From CBDDYU01 sp965235655 (GTDB lineage: Bacteria; Pseudomonadota; Alphaproteobacteria; Pelagibacterales; Pelagibacteraceae): a stretch of 64,000 nucleotides of DNA. Under the pieces are notes generated by a model, which searched no databases, was not told the DNA's origin, and saw nothing but the letters and a program-made list of their open reading frames with translations. The position numbers and the translations under genes are program-made. Positions 15,724 to 24,905 of this stretch are shown one piece after another (within the stretch, counting starts at the first letter, position 1; the number at the start of each line of letters is the position of its first letter). The stretch is taken from assembly GCA_965235655.1 (NCBI GenBank), contig CBDDYU010000001.1, positions 372,001 through 436,000 of the forward strand, given 5' to 3'.

Positions 15724-16164
15724 TTAACAATATTTACTTTTAAAAAAAAGAAGAGGTTTTTTATCATTTAAAACCTTAAAAGTTTTTACCTTATGCAAAA
15801 TGATATAATGATCTCCAGCAGATAATTTTTTATAAAATGTACAAATCATATAACCGAGAGAGTTTTTTTTAATATTATTTAATGATAAACTACTAACTTC
15901 ATTATCAGCGCTAGCAAATTTATTGGATATTGTTCTTTGTGATTTAGATAAAAAAATTATTTCATACTTATTTTTTACTTTTAAAAAAGACTTTATTGAA
16001 GAGGATTTTTTGTCAATACACCACATCACTAAAGGTGGCTCTAAAGATACAGAGCTAAATGAATTAACGGTAATGCCTATATAGTTTTTAGATTTTTTTG
16101 TAACTATGGATGTTATACCTGTTGCAAAAAGAGAAAGACATTTTTTTAATTTTTTTGTATTCAT
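15724..16164 (-). CDS. Flavin reductase-like FMN-binding protein
   Basis: A 146-residue protein with the split-barrel flavin reductase fold (DIM6/NTAB type). It has LSLFATGITSIVT, YIGITVNSFSSVSLEPPLVMWCID and, near the end, GDHYIILHKVKTF. I start at the ATG at 16164 because GGGGG (16173-16177) sits nine bases upstream as a ribosome site, and because this ATG makes an ATGA overlap with the DUF2061 gene. The substrate is unknown. The partner oxygenase usual for this family is not adjacent. Confidence 0.8.
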   Translation of the reverse strand: MNTKKLKKCLSLFATGITSIVTKKSKNYIGITVNSFSSVSLEPPLVMWCIDKKSSSIKSFLKVKNKYEIIFLSKSQRTISNKFASADNEVSSLSLNNIKKNSLGYMICTFYKKLSAGDHYIILHKVKTFKVLNDKKPLLFFKSKYC

Positions 16165-16364
16165 TTTTTTTTCCCCCAAGAAATGGAATTCCATATCCTT
16201 TCATGAAAATAATAAAGAAAAATCTTGGTAATAACTTCAATACCAGCAATCCAGGAACTAATTGAAAGACTTCCGCTAATAAACCAAGATATTAAAAAAG
16301 TATCAATCGAAGCTAAAATTCTCCAACTAATAGTTTTAAAAACACTTCTTAATCTTTTTTCCAT
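16161..16364 (-). CDS. Small membrane protein of the DUF2061 family
   Basis: A 67-residue protein with two hydrophobic segments. The pattern RSVFKTISWRILASIDTF, then IEVITKIFLYYFHERIW and a final ISWG, matches the DUF2061 family, whose function is not known. It starts 16 bases inside the end of parC and ends in an ATGA overlap with the flavin reductase-like gene, so all three are probably co-translated. Confidence 0.8.
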   Translation of the reverse strand: MEKRLRSVFKTISWRILASIDTFLISWFISGSLSISSWIAGIEVITKIFLYYFHERIWNSISWGKKK

Positions 16365-18616
16365 TCAATTAAGTTGTAAATATTTGATTCAAAACCTCTA
16401 TCAAGCCCGTTAAAAATAATTTTTTCTTTAAATAATTTTCCAGGTTTTGCTCTAGATGTAATGAAAGATTTCATATTTGTTTTTAATTTAATTTTATTCG
16501 CAAAAGAGTCGAGCATATCAAGCTTATCATTTAATACAGACGCTGCAAATAATGAATAATTTTTTGCTTTGAATAACATAACACCACTACCTTTTTCTTG
16601 CTCTGGAATTTCTCTAGTGTTTAGTACTAAAGATTTTAAATTCTTATCAGACTTAATCATCAAATAGATAAATTTATATTTTTTTTCTAAACAACAAAGC
16701 ATTGCCAAATTATCATTTTTTTTAACATTAAATATTTTTTTTCCACTTTTTTTATTTGAAAGAAAACTTGTGGAAGGGATAACCAAACCAAAACCATTTT
16801 TAGAAACTATAAAAATTTTTTTATTATCTTTGTATAAAAAACAATCAACAATTTCCTCATTATCATTTAATGAAAAATATGCAGAAAATGGTCTGCCCTT
16901 TTGTGAGCCAAATATTAAATCCTCTCCATTCAATGTGTATGCTTTACCAAAATTGGATAAAAAAATGAATTTCTCAGATTTTTTTCCATCTACAACAAGA
17001 AATTCATTTTCTTGGAAATCTGCAAAACTTTTAAAATTACTATATCCAGATCGGGATTTTAGCAGACCATTTTTTAATAATACAATAGAGATAGGATCGG
17101 TTGATTTTAATTCCTCATTAATTTGTTCAGAGCTTATTTTATTAAACTTTTCGATAGAAGTTTTTCGACTACCATAATTAGATAAATTTCCAAACTTGTG
17201 AATAACTAAATCTATTTCTTTATTGATTTCTTTTTGCTTTAAAGGCCTTGAAGACAATAATTTTGTTAAATATTTTTTTTGATTTTGTAGATTTTTATTT
17301 TCATTCTCTATTTCTTTTTGTTCAATTTTTCTTAAATTACGAAGTTTCATATCAAGAATTGCTTGAACTTGATTTTCAGTAAACTTATATTTTTTTACTA
17401 AATCAGTCTTTGGATTATTCGAGTTTCTAATTATTTTAATAATATTATTTAAATTTTGATATACAATTAAAAATCCTTTTAAAATTTCCAATCTTAAATT
17501 TATTTTATTTAATAAGAACTTAGTTTTTTTCTCCAAAATTATATATCGATGTTTTAAAAAACTATTTAAAACATCTTTTAAAGACATGACTTTAGGTTCA
17601 AGTTTTTCATTTAATACATTTAAATTCAGAAAAAACTTAGTTTCCAAATCTGTTTGTTGATACAAACTATTCATGAGGATGACTGGATCTACGTTTCTGT
17701 TTTTGGGACGCAAAACTATTCGAATATTTTCATCTGATTCATCAATTACATTGTCTAATAGTTTGTTTTTTTTATTAACAATTAGATCTGCAATCTTTTC
17801 AATTAGTTTTGATTTATTAACTTGATAAGGTATTTTTGTAATAGCAATTTGATATTGGCCCTTACCTAAATCCTCCACTTTATAATTGGATCTTAATTCA
17901 AATACTCCTTTTCCATAAGTGTAAGCTTTTAAAATTTCATTTTTATCAAGATTCAAAATACCCCCCGTTGGAAAATCAGGACCTTGAATTATTTTTAACA
18001 AGTCTTTAATAGATGCATTTTTATTAGAATTTAAAAATTTTAAGGCCTGACATACCTCTTCTAAATTATGAGGTGGTATATTGGTTGCCATTCCTACTGC
18101 AATACCAGAAGAGCCATTTGCTAATAAATTTGGAAAAGCAGATGGTAATACTATTGGTTCATCTAATTCACCGTCATATGTTTTTCTAAATTCAACAGTG
18201 TCATGGTCTATATCGTTTAGCAAAAATTCAGCTACATCAGTAAGCTTGGTCTCTGTATATCTCATGGCTGCTGCATTATCTCCATCGATATTTCCAAAAT
18301 TACCTTGACCATTAATTAGTGGATAGTTAGTAGAAAAATCTTGTGCTAATCTTACTAGCGCATCATAGACGGACTGATCTCCGTGGGGATGAAATTTTCC
18401 TATAACGTCACCTACCACTCTAGCTGATTTTTTAAAACTTGATGATGGGCTTAAATTCAGTAAATACATTGCGTAAATTAATCTTCTATGAACTGGTTTC
18501 AATCCATCACGCACATCAGGCAATGCTCTTTGCGTAATAGTTGATAATGCATAAGCTAAATATTTTTTAGCAAATTGATTTTTTAATTGATCTTCAATAA
18601 TATTAAATTTTGTCAT
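16349..18616 (-). CDS. parC: DNA topoisomerase IV subunit A
   Basis: With ParE, separates linked daughter chromosomes. The 755-residue protein opens with ALPDVRDGLKPVHRRLIYAM and has GDVIGKFHPHGDQSVYDALVR and AAMRYTETKLT with the catalytic tyrosine (about residue 120). The C-terminal third is a weakly conserved beta-pinwheel. Lack of the GyrA box in what I can read, and alphaproteobacterial-like length, favour ParC over GyrA. It overlaps recO by 14 bases. parE is not in the window. Confidence 0.92.
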   Translation of the reverse strand: MTKFNIIEDQLKNQFAKKYLAYALSTITQRALPDVRDGLKPVHRRLIYAMYLLNLSPSSSFKKSARVVGDVIGKFHPHGDQSVYDALVRLAQDFSTNYPLINGQGNFGNIDGDNAAAMRYTETKLTDVAEFLLNDIDHDTVEFRKTYDGELDEPIVLPSAFPNLLANGSSGIAVGMATNIPPHNLEEVCQALKFLNSNKNASIKDLLKIIQGPDFPTGGILNLDKNEILKAYTYGKGVFELRSNYKVEDLGKGQYQIAITKIPYQVNKSKLIEKIADLIVNKKNKLLDNVIDESDENIRIVLRPKNRNVDPVILMNSLYQQTDLETKFFLNLNVLNEKLEPKVMSLKDVLNSFLKHRYIILEKKTKFLLNKINLRLEILKGFLIVYQNLNNIIKIIRNSNNPKTDLVKKYKFTENQVQAILDMKLRNLRKIEQKEIENENKNLQNQKKYLTKLLSSRPLKQKEINKEIDLVIHKFGNLSNYGSRKTSIEKFNKISSEQINEELKSTDPISIVLLKNGLLKSRSGYSNFKSFADFQENEFLVVDGKKSEKFIFLSNFGKAYTLNGEDLIFGSQKGRPFSAYFSLNDNEEIVDCFLYKDNKKIFIVSKNGFGLVIPSTSFLSNKKSGKKIFNVKKNDNLAMLCCLEKKYKFIYLMIKSDKNLKSLVLNTREIPEQEKGSGVMLFKAKNYSLFAASVLNDKLDMLDSFANKIKLKTNMKSFITSRAKPGKLFKEKIIFNGLDRGFESNIYNLIEWKKD

Positions 18617-19289
18617 GTAGCATTTTTTCTAATCTATTTCTTACAATTGGAAATCGAATTTTATTTGGCTCAAAAATAAATTTATTTAAAATAAACTTAC
18701 TTATTAACAAGCCATTATATAGATCTCTATCCGTATAATCTTCTGAACTGTCAATTAAAAAATTAGGATAAAAAAATTTTTTTTCATCTATATGAAGTAA
18801 CCATTCATTATTTTGATTCTTAGAAAAATTAAAATTATCATTATTTATATTTATTTCATATCCAGCGGCTTTTAATAGTTCCATTTCCCATTCTATATAA
18901 AATTTATGAGCATGTTTCGAAATAATATTTTTAAAAAAAAAATCAGTAAATTCATATAAAGAGTTATAATCATATCGTTCAGCTAAAACTTTGCAGCATA
19001 TTTCAGAAATAGAAAGTATGAATAACAACTTACTAGGATTATCAAAATACTGCGCAGCATTAGAATTTTCTAATTCTAAATTATAATATCCCATTGAATC
19101 TTCAGATTTAGACTTCCAATTTAATGTAAATTTATTACCAATTTGTAGGTAATTTTTTTTCTTCTTAGAATTAGCGCCGTAAACTACGCCATTGTGCAAA
19201 CCATGATTATGGGTAAGAAAAGTGAGTACTGCAGAATTTTCAGAAAAATTAGTTAATTTAACTAAATATCCAGTGTCTTTCCAAATCAT
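18603..19289 (-). CDS. recO: DNA repair protein RecO
   Basis: Helps load RecA at single-strand gaps together with RecR. The 228-residue sequence has the N-terminal OB fold (DTGYLVKLTNFSENSAVLTFLTHNHG, here split as DTGYLVKL and SAVLTFLT), then GANSKKKKNYLQIGN, and a helical C-terminal region with WEMELLKAAGYEI. No zinc-binding cysteine cluster is present, as in many alphaproteobacteria. It overlaps era by 4 bases (ATGA) and parC by 14. Sequence conservation is low, but context (rnc-era-recO) supports the call. Confidence 0.9.
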   Translation of the reverse strand: MIWKDTGYLVKLTNFSENSAVLTFLTHNHGLHNGVVYGANSKKKKNYLQIGNKFTLNWKSKSEDSMGYYNLELENSNAAQYFDNPSKLLFILSISEICCKVLAERYDYNSLYEFTDFFFKNIISKHAHKFYIEWEMELLKAAGYEININNDNFNFSKNQNNEWLLHIDEKKFFYPNFLIDSSEDYTDRDLYNGLLISKFILNKFIFEPNKIRFPIVRNRLEKMLHDKI

Positions 19290-20113
19290 TTTTTTTTCAT
19301 AATTACTTTTAAAAAAAGGTTACATTTATATCTAAGGATCTTTTCCATTTGCAATCTAGCATAAGATCCAATTAGTTTTATAGCTCTACCATCTTTACCT
19401 AAAATAATTTTTTTATGACTCAAGGTAGAAACATTAATTTTTTGATAAATATTATAAGATTTTTTTTTTGTTATTTGATCGGTAGTAATAGAAATATTAT
19501 AGGGAATTTCTTGATTTAAATATTTTAATATTGATTCTCTTGTAATTTCCTCCAAAAATTCCTGCTTGCTAATGTTGGTTAGTGTATTTTTGCTAAACAG
19601 CCATTCTCCACTTGGTAGCAAATCTTCAATTTTTTTTATTACAATATCAATGTTTTTTTTCTTTAAAGCTGAAACATAAAAAATGTGATCAAAAAAATTA
19701 ATATAAGAAATCTGGCTTATTTTTTTTAAAATATAATCGTTATCAACTAAATCAATTTTATTAATAATTAAAAATTTTTTATTTTTAAAATTTTTTATGA
19801 TTTTTTCAATTTGGTCTAAATATTCAAATCTAGATGTTGCATCGAGGACAATTATTAAAATATTTGCTCTACTAATACTTCCAAGCACATCTTTAAAATA
19901 ATTTGCATCAAATTTTTTCTCATAAAAACCTGGGGTATCTATAAATACAATCTGAGTTTTGTTTATATTTTTTACAGCATCTAAGGATTTTGTTGTTGTT
20001 TGCACTTTATGCGAAACAATAGATATTTTTTTACCAAATATAGTATTTAATAAAGTAGACTTACCAGAATTAGTGGGTCCTGAAATAGCAACATAGCCAA
20101 ATTTAGTTGTCAT
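19286..20113 (-). CDS. era: GTPase Era
   Basis: GTPase that binds the 3' end of 16S rRNA during 30S maturation. The 275 residues hold the G1 loop GPTNSGKST, switch region KVQTTTKS, G3 DTPGFYEK and G4 NKIDLVD, followed by a C-terminal KH domain whose KIILGKDGRAIKLIGSYAR segment binds RNA. Overlap with rnc is ATGA, and with recO likewise. The lepB-rnc-era-recO order is conserved widely in proteobacteria. Confidence 0.96.
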   Translation of the reverse strand: MTTKFGYVAISGPTNSGKSTLLNTIFGKKISIVSHKVQTTTKSLDAVKNINKTQIVFIDTPGFYEKKFDANYFKDVLGSISRANILIIVLDATSRFEYLDQIEKIIKNFKNKKFLIINKIDLVDNDYILKKISQISYINFFDHIFYVSALKKKNIDIVIKKIEDLLPSGEWLFSKNTLTNISKQEFLEEITRESILKYLNQEIPYNISITTDQITKKKSYNIYQKINVSTLSHKKIILGKDGRAIKLIGSYARLQMEKILRYKCNLFLKVIMKKK

Positions 20114-20784
20114 ATTTTTATACTACTAATAAGCTGTAGAGCAGCTGATTGTTCTGCTTTTTTTTTAGATAAACCCTCACCAATAAAAACTTTGCTATCA
20201 GTTATTTTAACTGAAACTTTAAAAATTGGCTTGTGAGAAGGTCCATCGTTAGATAAATTTTTATAAATTGGTAAAGTTTTATATTTTTTTAATGAGTATT
20301 CTTGTAATTTAGTTTTTGCATCAATGTTAATATTTTCAGATTTTTTTAACTTTTTTTTCCAAAGTCTCAAAACAAATTTATTTGCAACTTCATAACCTTG
20401 ATCAATGAATACAGCACCAATTAAACTTTCGCATAGATCGCCATAAATTTTCTTATGACCAACTTTATTTTTTTTTTGAGAGCTACTAAGAACTAAAAAT
20501 TTACCCAACTTATAATCTTCAATAACTTCAGCACATGCCTGTTTGTTAACTAGTGATGCAAGTTTTTTGTCTAAATCACCCTCAGTGTCATTGGGGTAAA
20601 GCTTTAAAAGTTCGTTAGACAAGGTTAATCCCAAAACTCTATCCCCAACAAACTCCAGTCTTTCATTATTCGCATTCGAAAGTTTGGATATACTTTTATG
20701 AATAAATGCTTTTTGTAAAAAATCTTTATTTGAAAATTTTACCTCTAAAATTTTTTCAATTTTTTTTACAACATTCTCTTCCAT
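20110..20784 (-). CDS. rnc: Ribonuclease III
   Basis: Cuts double-stranded RNA in rRNA and mRNA processing. The 224 residues have the catalytic signature NERLEFVGDRVLGL (about residues 39-52) with its acidic residues, a second acidic site GDLCESLIGAVFIDQG, and a C-terminal double-stranded-RNA-binding domain from about 155, including SKKKAEQSAALQL. It shares a base with the lepB stop (TAATG) and overlaps era by 4 bases. Confidence 0.96.
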   Translation of the reverse strand: MEENVVKKIEKILEVKFSNKDFLQKAFIHKSISKLSNANNERLEFVGDRVLGLTLSNELLKLYPNDTEGDLDKKLASLVNKQACAEVIEDYKLGKFLVLSSSQKKNKVGHKKIYGDLCESLIGAVFIDQGYEVANKFVLRLWKKKLKKSENINIDAKTKLQEYSLKKYKTLPIYKNLSNDGPSHKPIFKVSVKITDSKVFIGEGLSKKKAEQSAALQLISSIKI

Positions 20785-21509
20785 TAATTAATTTTTCTTA
20801 AAATTCTCTCAAAACGTATTGATTTATGCCACTTCCAAAAAGTAAAAAAATTTCCAATTTCTGCTTCATTAGAAAAAAATAAAAAACGAGCTTTGCCAAC
20901 CAAATTTTCTTGTGACACATAACCAACACTAGATAAAAATCGACTATCTTTTGAACAATCCCTGTTATCACCTAAAAAAAAATAATGGTCTTTTGGTACG
21001 ACAAATTTCTCTGTATCCGACATTGAATTTTGAGTTGAATAAGCAATTTGATAAATTGCATTACTATCTATTTCTTCATTATAAAGATTAACTTCAAACT
21101 TATAATTTCCACAATTTATAACGCTTTTTTTTACAAATTGTTTATTTATTTTTTTTTTATTTAAATACAAATCACCTTTTATAAATTGTACTTCATCTCC
21201 AGGTATACCTATTAATCTTTTTATATAATCTGTTCTATTATCAGAAGGTGTTTTAAAAACTACCACATCACCTCTAGATGGCTTAGAAAATAAAAATCTT
21301 CCATTAAAAACATTGGGACTAAAAGGAAAGGAGTGCTTACTGTAGCCATATGAATACTTTGTAACAAATAATCTATCTCCTACTAATAAAGTACTTTCCA
21401 TAGAAGAAGATGGTATGTAAAATGGCTGCAATAACAGTGAGCGAATTATAATAGCAAGAACAAGTGCAACTATAATTGTCTTAATATTTTCAATAATTGT
21501 TTTTATCAT
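20784..21509 (-). CDS. lepB: Signal peptidase I
   Basis: Removes signal peptides from exported proteins at the inner membrane. I start at the ATG at 21509 (241 residues), which makes an ATGA overlap with acpS; the longer frame begins with a poor start. One N-terminal membrane helix is followed by IPSSSMESTL with the nucleophile serine, DYIKRLIGIPGD with the general-base lysine, and GDNRDCSKDSR. It is followed by rnc through a TAATG junction. Confidence 0.95.
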   Translation of the reverse strand: MIKTIIENIKTIIVALVLAIIIRSLLLQPFYIPSSSMESTLLVGDRLFVTKYSYGYSKHSFPFSPNVFNGRFLFSKPSRGDVVVFKTPSDNRTDYIKRLIGIPGDEVQFIKGDLYLNKKKINKQFVKKSVINCGNYKFEVNLYNEEIDSNAIYQIAYSTQNSMSDTEKFVVPKDHYFFLGDNRDCSKDSRFLSSVGYVSQENLVGKARFLFFSNEAEIGNFFTFWKWHKSIRFERILRKIN

Positions 21510-21871
21510 TTTATTATAATAGCAAACGCTATAGCCCAAGGGTAATCGTCCGACAAACTTAATTTGTATTTAAATTTAGAAAATTTTTTTTTATTCGTTT
21601 GAATGTATGGTTGACCGGATTTTTTATTAAATATTTCTATATCCTTAAAAGACAAATCTTTACCAAAACCTGTGCCAAATGCTTTAGCAAAGGCTTCTTT
21701 GGCTGCAAATTTTTTAGCAATTGAGGATGCTAGGCTTTTAGATTGTAGATTTAGTTGATTCAATTCTTTTTTTGTAAAGATTTTATTAATAAAAATTTTT
21801 TTTTGTTTAATTAATATTTTTTCTATTCTTTTTATATTTACTATATCTGTACCTATCCCAAAAATTTTCAT
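21506..21871 (-). CDS. acpS: Holo-[acyl-carrier-protein] synthase
   Basis: Transfers phosphopantetheine from CoA to acyl carrier protein. The 121-residue sequence has GIGTDIVNIKRIEKIL with the metal-binding aspartate, and KKFAAKEAFAKAFGTG with the second acidic site. The C-terminal LSLSDDYPWAIAFAII fits the SxSHxxxxA region, except that the usual His is Asp, a common variant. It follows pdxJ with no gap, a conserved pdxJ-acpS-lepB order. Confidence 0.94.
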   Translation of the reverse strand: MKIFGIGTDIVNIKRIEKILIKQKKIFINKIFTKKELNQLNLQSKSLASSIAKKFAAKEAFAKAFGTGFGKDLSFKDIEIFNKKSGQPYIQTNKKKFSKFKYKLSLSDDYPWAIAFAIIIK

Positions 21872-22597
21872 TTATTTTAAAATACGTATAAATTTTTTTA
21901 TAACTTTATCTAAACCAAAAAAAATAGATTCAGATATAATAAAATGACCAATATTATATTCGGATATTTGTTTAATTTTTTTTATAAGTTTAGTTGATTG
22001 ATAATTTAGCCCATGACCACAATGCACACCTAAACTCAATTTTGAAGCATAGATTGCTGATTTTTTTAATTTTAAAAATTCACTATTAATTTTTTTTTTA
22101 TTTTTTAGTTTTAGTTGATTACAAAAAGTTCCAGTATGTAATTCGATATTATCTGCATTTAATTTTTTTGCAATTTTTACATCTTCAATAGCAGGATTGA
22201 TAAACAATGAAATTTTGATACCAAGTTTTTTTAATTGATTGATACCTTTTTTTAAAAATATTTGATTATGCTTTAAATTTAAACCACCCTCAGTTGTTAG
22301 CTCTTCTCTTTTTTCAGGGACAATACAAACGTATTGAGGTTTTATTTTTTTAGCAAAACGTATCATTTTGCTTGTCATCGCCATTTCTAAATTAATTGGT
22401 CGTTTAAGTTTTTTTTTTAATAAAATAACATCATTTTCTTTAATATGACGCCGATCCTCTCTTAGGTGAATAGTAATTGCATCTGCTCCAGATTTAATTG
22501 CCATTATCGCTCCTTGAAGAACATCTGGGTAACCTTCTCCCCTAGCATTTCTTATTGTTGCAATATGATCAATATTTACTCCAAGCTTTCGTTTCAT
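21872..22597 (-). CDS. pdxJ: Pyridoxine 5'-phosphate synthase
   Basis: Condenses 1-deoxyxylulose 5-phosphate with 3-amino-1-hydroxyacetone phosphate in the DXP-dependent vitamin B6 pathway. The 241 residues show GVNIDHIATIRNARG, AITIHLREDRRHI, NLEMAMT, CIVPEKREELTTEGGL, IELHTGTF and GVHCGHGLNY, all family signatures. Presence of pdxJ indicates this route rather than PdxS/PdxT. It lies 5 bases after pyrE. Confidence 0.97.
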   Translation of the reverse strand: MKRKLGVNIDHIATIRNARGEGYPDVLQGAIMAIKSGADAITIHLREDRRHIKENDVILLKKKLKRPINLEMAMTSKMIRFAKKIKPQYVCIVPEKREELTTEGGLNLKHNQIFLKKGINQLKKLGIKISLFINPAIEDVKIAKKLNADNIELHTGTFCNQLKLKNKKKINSEFLKLKKSAIYASKLSLGVHCGHGLNYQSTKLIKKIKQISEYNIGHFIISESIFFGLDKVIKKFIRILK

Positions 22598-22602
22598 TTA
22601 GA

Positions 22603-23184
22603 TTAAATATCTCGACTGCCTGGCTTGATTGGATTAATTTTCTTTAAATAATCAGGAATTTGATTTGGTTCATATGTAGGAATATCAAAACTAATTTCAG
22701 ATATAATTTTGTGCTTAATTAATGATTTTCCACTTGATCTATCAATAATGCATGCAAAACCTGATATCTCACATCCTAATTTTTTAATTGCATCTGCACA
22801 TTCAATGCTTGATTTACCTGTTGTTATAACATCTTCAACAATCAATGCCCTCTTAAATTTTCTAACGTCAAATCCCCTTCGTAAAGTAAATATGCCATTA
22901 ACCCTCTCTGTAAATATGCATGGAACTTTAAGGCTTCGTGCCACTTCATAGCCCGCTACTATTCCACCAATAGCTGGTGATACAACAATATCAAAATCAA
23001 GATTTTCTTTTTTAATTTTTTTAGAAAGAGAATTGCAAATTTTTTCAGATTTATCAGGGTGCATAAGTAATTTTGCACATTGAACATATTTGTCACTTCT
23101 CAACCCAGAAGATAAAATAAAATGTCCTTCAAGCAAAGCTTCTGTTTCTACTAATAAGTTTTTTACTTCTTCTTCTGATAGCAT
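22603..23184 (-). CDS. pyrE: Orotate phosphoribosyltransferase
   Basis: Adds phosphoribose from PRPP to orotate to form OMP. The 193-residue protein has HFILSSGLRSDKYVQCA at the N-terminus and the PRPP loop ALIVEDVITTGKSSIE. VVSPAIGGIVAGYEVAR is also typical. The start codon shares a base with the spoT/rel stop (TAATG). Another pyrimidine pair, pyrB and a PyrC-like gene, lies at 36-38 kb. Confidence 0.95.
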   Translation of the reverse strand: MLSEEEVKNLLVETEALLEGHFILSSGLRSDKYVQCAKLLMHPDKSEKICNSLSKKIKKENLDFDIVVSPAIGGIVAGYEVARSLKVPCIFTERVNGIFTLRRGFDVRKFKRALIVEDVITTGKSSIECADAIKKLGCEISGFACIIDRSSGKSLIKHKIISEISFDIPTYEPNQIPDYLKKINPIKPGSRDI

Positions 23185-24884
23185 TAACTTTTCTTTCTAT
23201 TTCTTATTATTTTAAAATTTAAAGATCTTAACTTTAGTTCAGAAATTAAGTTAGTAAAATCTTTTAAATTTTTTATTTCGATATCAAATATAAAGCTCAA
23301 GAAATCTTCTTTTTTATCAACCAATTCAACGTTAAATATGTTGCATTTATTTTTTCCTATTAACGAGCAAATTTCTCCTAATGTGCCGGCTTTATGACTC
23401 AATAAAACCCAGATGCTACTTTTGTGAATTTTGCTTTCTTTGTTAACTGGCATTTTATCGTGCCAATACTTTCTAATAGCAGCTCTAGCTTTTCCAGTTT
23501 TTGCGAAAGAAAGCCAGTGCATGGATGGAGATTTTTTATTGGATGTAACTATTTCTACTTGATCTCCATTTGTTAACGTAGTCTGTAAAGGAGATTCTTT
23601 TCCATTAATTTTTACACCAATACAAGTATCACCCACATCAGAATGAACGGCATAAGCAAAATCTATAGGGGTAGCGTTGCTAGGAAGTCTTACAACAGCA
23701 CCTTTTGGTGTAAAGCAAAAAACTTGGTCCTGGAATAATTGTAACTTAGTATACTCAAGATAATGTTCTGGATTTTCTCCACTTTCAAGTAGTTCAACTA
23801 AATCTTGTAAACCATTATAGCTCCGCAAAGTAGATTGATCGAACTTTTCATTATCTTTATATATCCAATGAGAAGCAATACCTCTTTCAGCAAAATCTTG
23901 CATCTTAGATGTACGAATTTGTATTTCCATTCTTTGATTTTTTGGTCCAATCACAGTTGTATGCAAGGATCTATAATTATTTGATTTTGGCGTTGATATA
24001 TAATCTTTAAATCTACCTGGTATCATTTTCCATTTTTGATGAAAAATTCCTAACACTTTATAACAATCATCGACGCTATCTAAAATTATTCGAAAGCCAA
24101 TCAGATCTGTTATTTGCTCTAAAGAAACTCTTTTAGACTGTATTTTTCTCCAAATAGAAAAAGGCGTTTTTTCCCTGCCTGTGATTTTTCCAAAGACTTT
24201 ATTTACACTTAATAAACTTAAAATATCATTTGAGATCTCTTCAAATAAAATTTGTGTGTTTGGTGCAATTTTTTCTATTCTATCAACAATCATTGATCTA
24301 GCTTCTGTATTCAAAACATTAAAAGCTAAATCTTCCAATTCATCTCTAATACTATGCATTCCAAGTCTTTCAGCTAAAGGTGAATAAATTTCCATAGTTT
24401 CTTTTGCAATTCTGATCCTTTTTTCATCAGAAGAAATAGAGCTAATTGTTCTCATATTATGTAATCGATCAGCAAGTTTTACTAATAAAACTCTTATATC
24501 TTTTGCCGTTGCTAATATTAATTTTCTAAAATTCTCTCCAAGAGTTATTTCTTTACCCTGATTTTCTAGTTTTGATAATTTCGTTACACCATCAACTAAA
24601 TCTGCAATTTCTTTGCCGAATTTAGTTTCAACATCTTGATAAGTAATATTTGTATCTTCAATTGTATCATGAAGGAGTGCTGTTGTTATTGTTGGACCAT
24701 CAAGACGTAATTCTGCAAGAATGTTTGCTACTGCGATAGGATGGCTGATGTAAGGATCTCCAGAATGTCTTTTTTGAGTTGCATGCGCACTTTCAGCAAA
24801 TTCATATGCTTTTTTTAATTTATCTACATCAATAAAATTATTATATACTTTGATCTTATTAATTAATTGTTGCTCATTTAACAT
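23184..24884 (-). CDS. Bifunctional (p)ppGpp synthetase/hydrolase, shortened
   Basis: Rel/Spo family protein controlling the alarmone (p)ppGpp. Domains: HD hydrolase (about residues 25-180, with HDTIEDT, H72/D73), synthetase (about 235-345, with RFKDYISTPKSNNYRSLHTT and EIQIRT), TGS (about 387-449) and ACT (about 490-562). The RxKD motif and complete HD site point to a bifunctional enzyme. At 566 residues it is about 130-150 shorter than usual. Only about 40 residues separate TGS from ACT, so most of the helical and zinc-finger/RIS region is missing. I cannot tell rsh/relA/spoT naming from sequence alone. Confidence 0.93.
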   Translation of the reverse strand: MLNEQQLINKIKVYNNFIDVDKLKKAYEFAESAHATQKRHSGDPYISHPIAVANILAELRLDGPTITTALLHDTIEDTNITYQDVETKFGKEIADLVDGVTKLSKLENQGKEITLGENFRKLILATAKDIRVLLVKLADRLHNMRTISSISSDEKRIRIAKETMEIYSPLAERLGMHSIRDELEDLAFNVLNTEARSMIVDRIEKIAPNTQILFEEISNDILSLLSVNKVFGKITGREKTPFSIWRKIQSKRVSLEQITDLIGFRIILDSVDDCYKVLGIFHQKWKMIPGRFKDYISTPKSNNYRSLHTTVIGPKNQRMEIQIRTSKMQDFAERGIASHWIYKDNEKFDQSTLRSYNGLQDLVELLESGENPEHYLEYTKLQLFQDQVFCFTPKGAVVRLPSNATPIDFAYAVHSDVGDTCIGVKINGKESPLQTTLTNGDQVEIVTSNKKSPSMHWLSFAKTGKARAAIRKYWHDKMPVNKESKIHKSSIWVLLSHKAGTLGEICSLIGKNKCNIFNVELVDKKEDFLSFIFDIEIKNLKDFTNLISELKLRSLNFKIIRNRKKS

Positions 24885-24905
24885 TAGTTAAACTATATCA
24901 AAAAA

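Noticed and set aside
16770..17177. 135-residue antisense ORF on the plus strand
   Set aside because: It is inside the parC C-terminal region and shows no family pattern.
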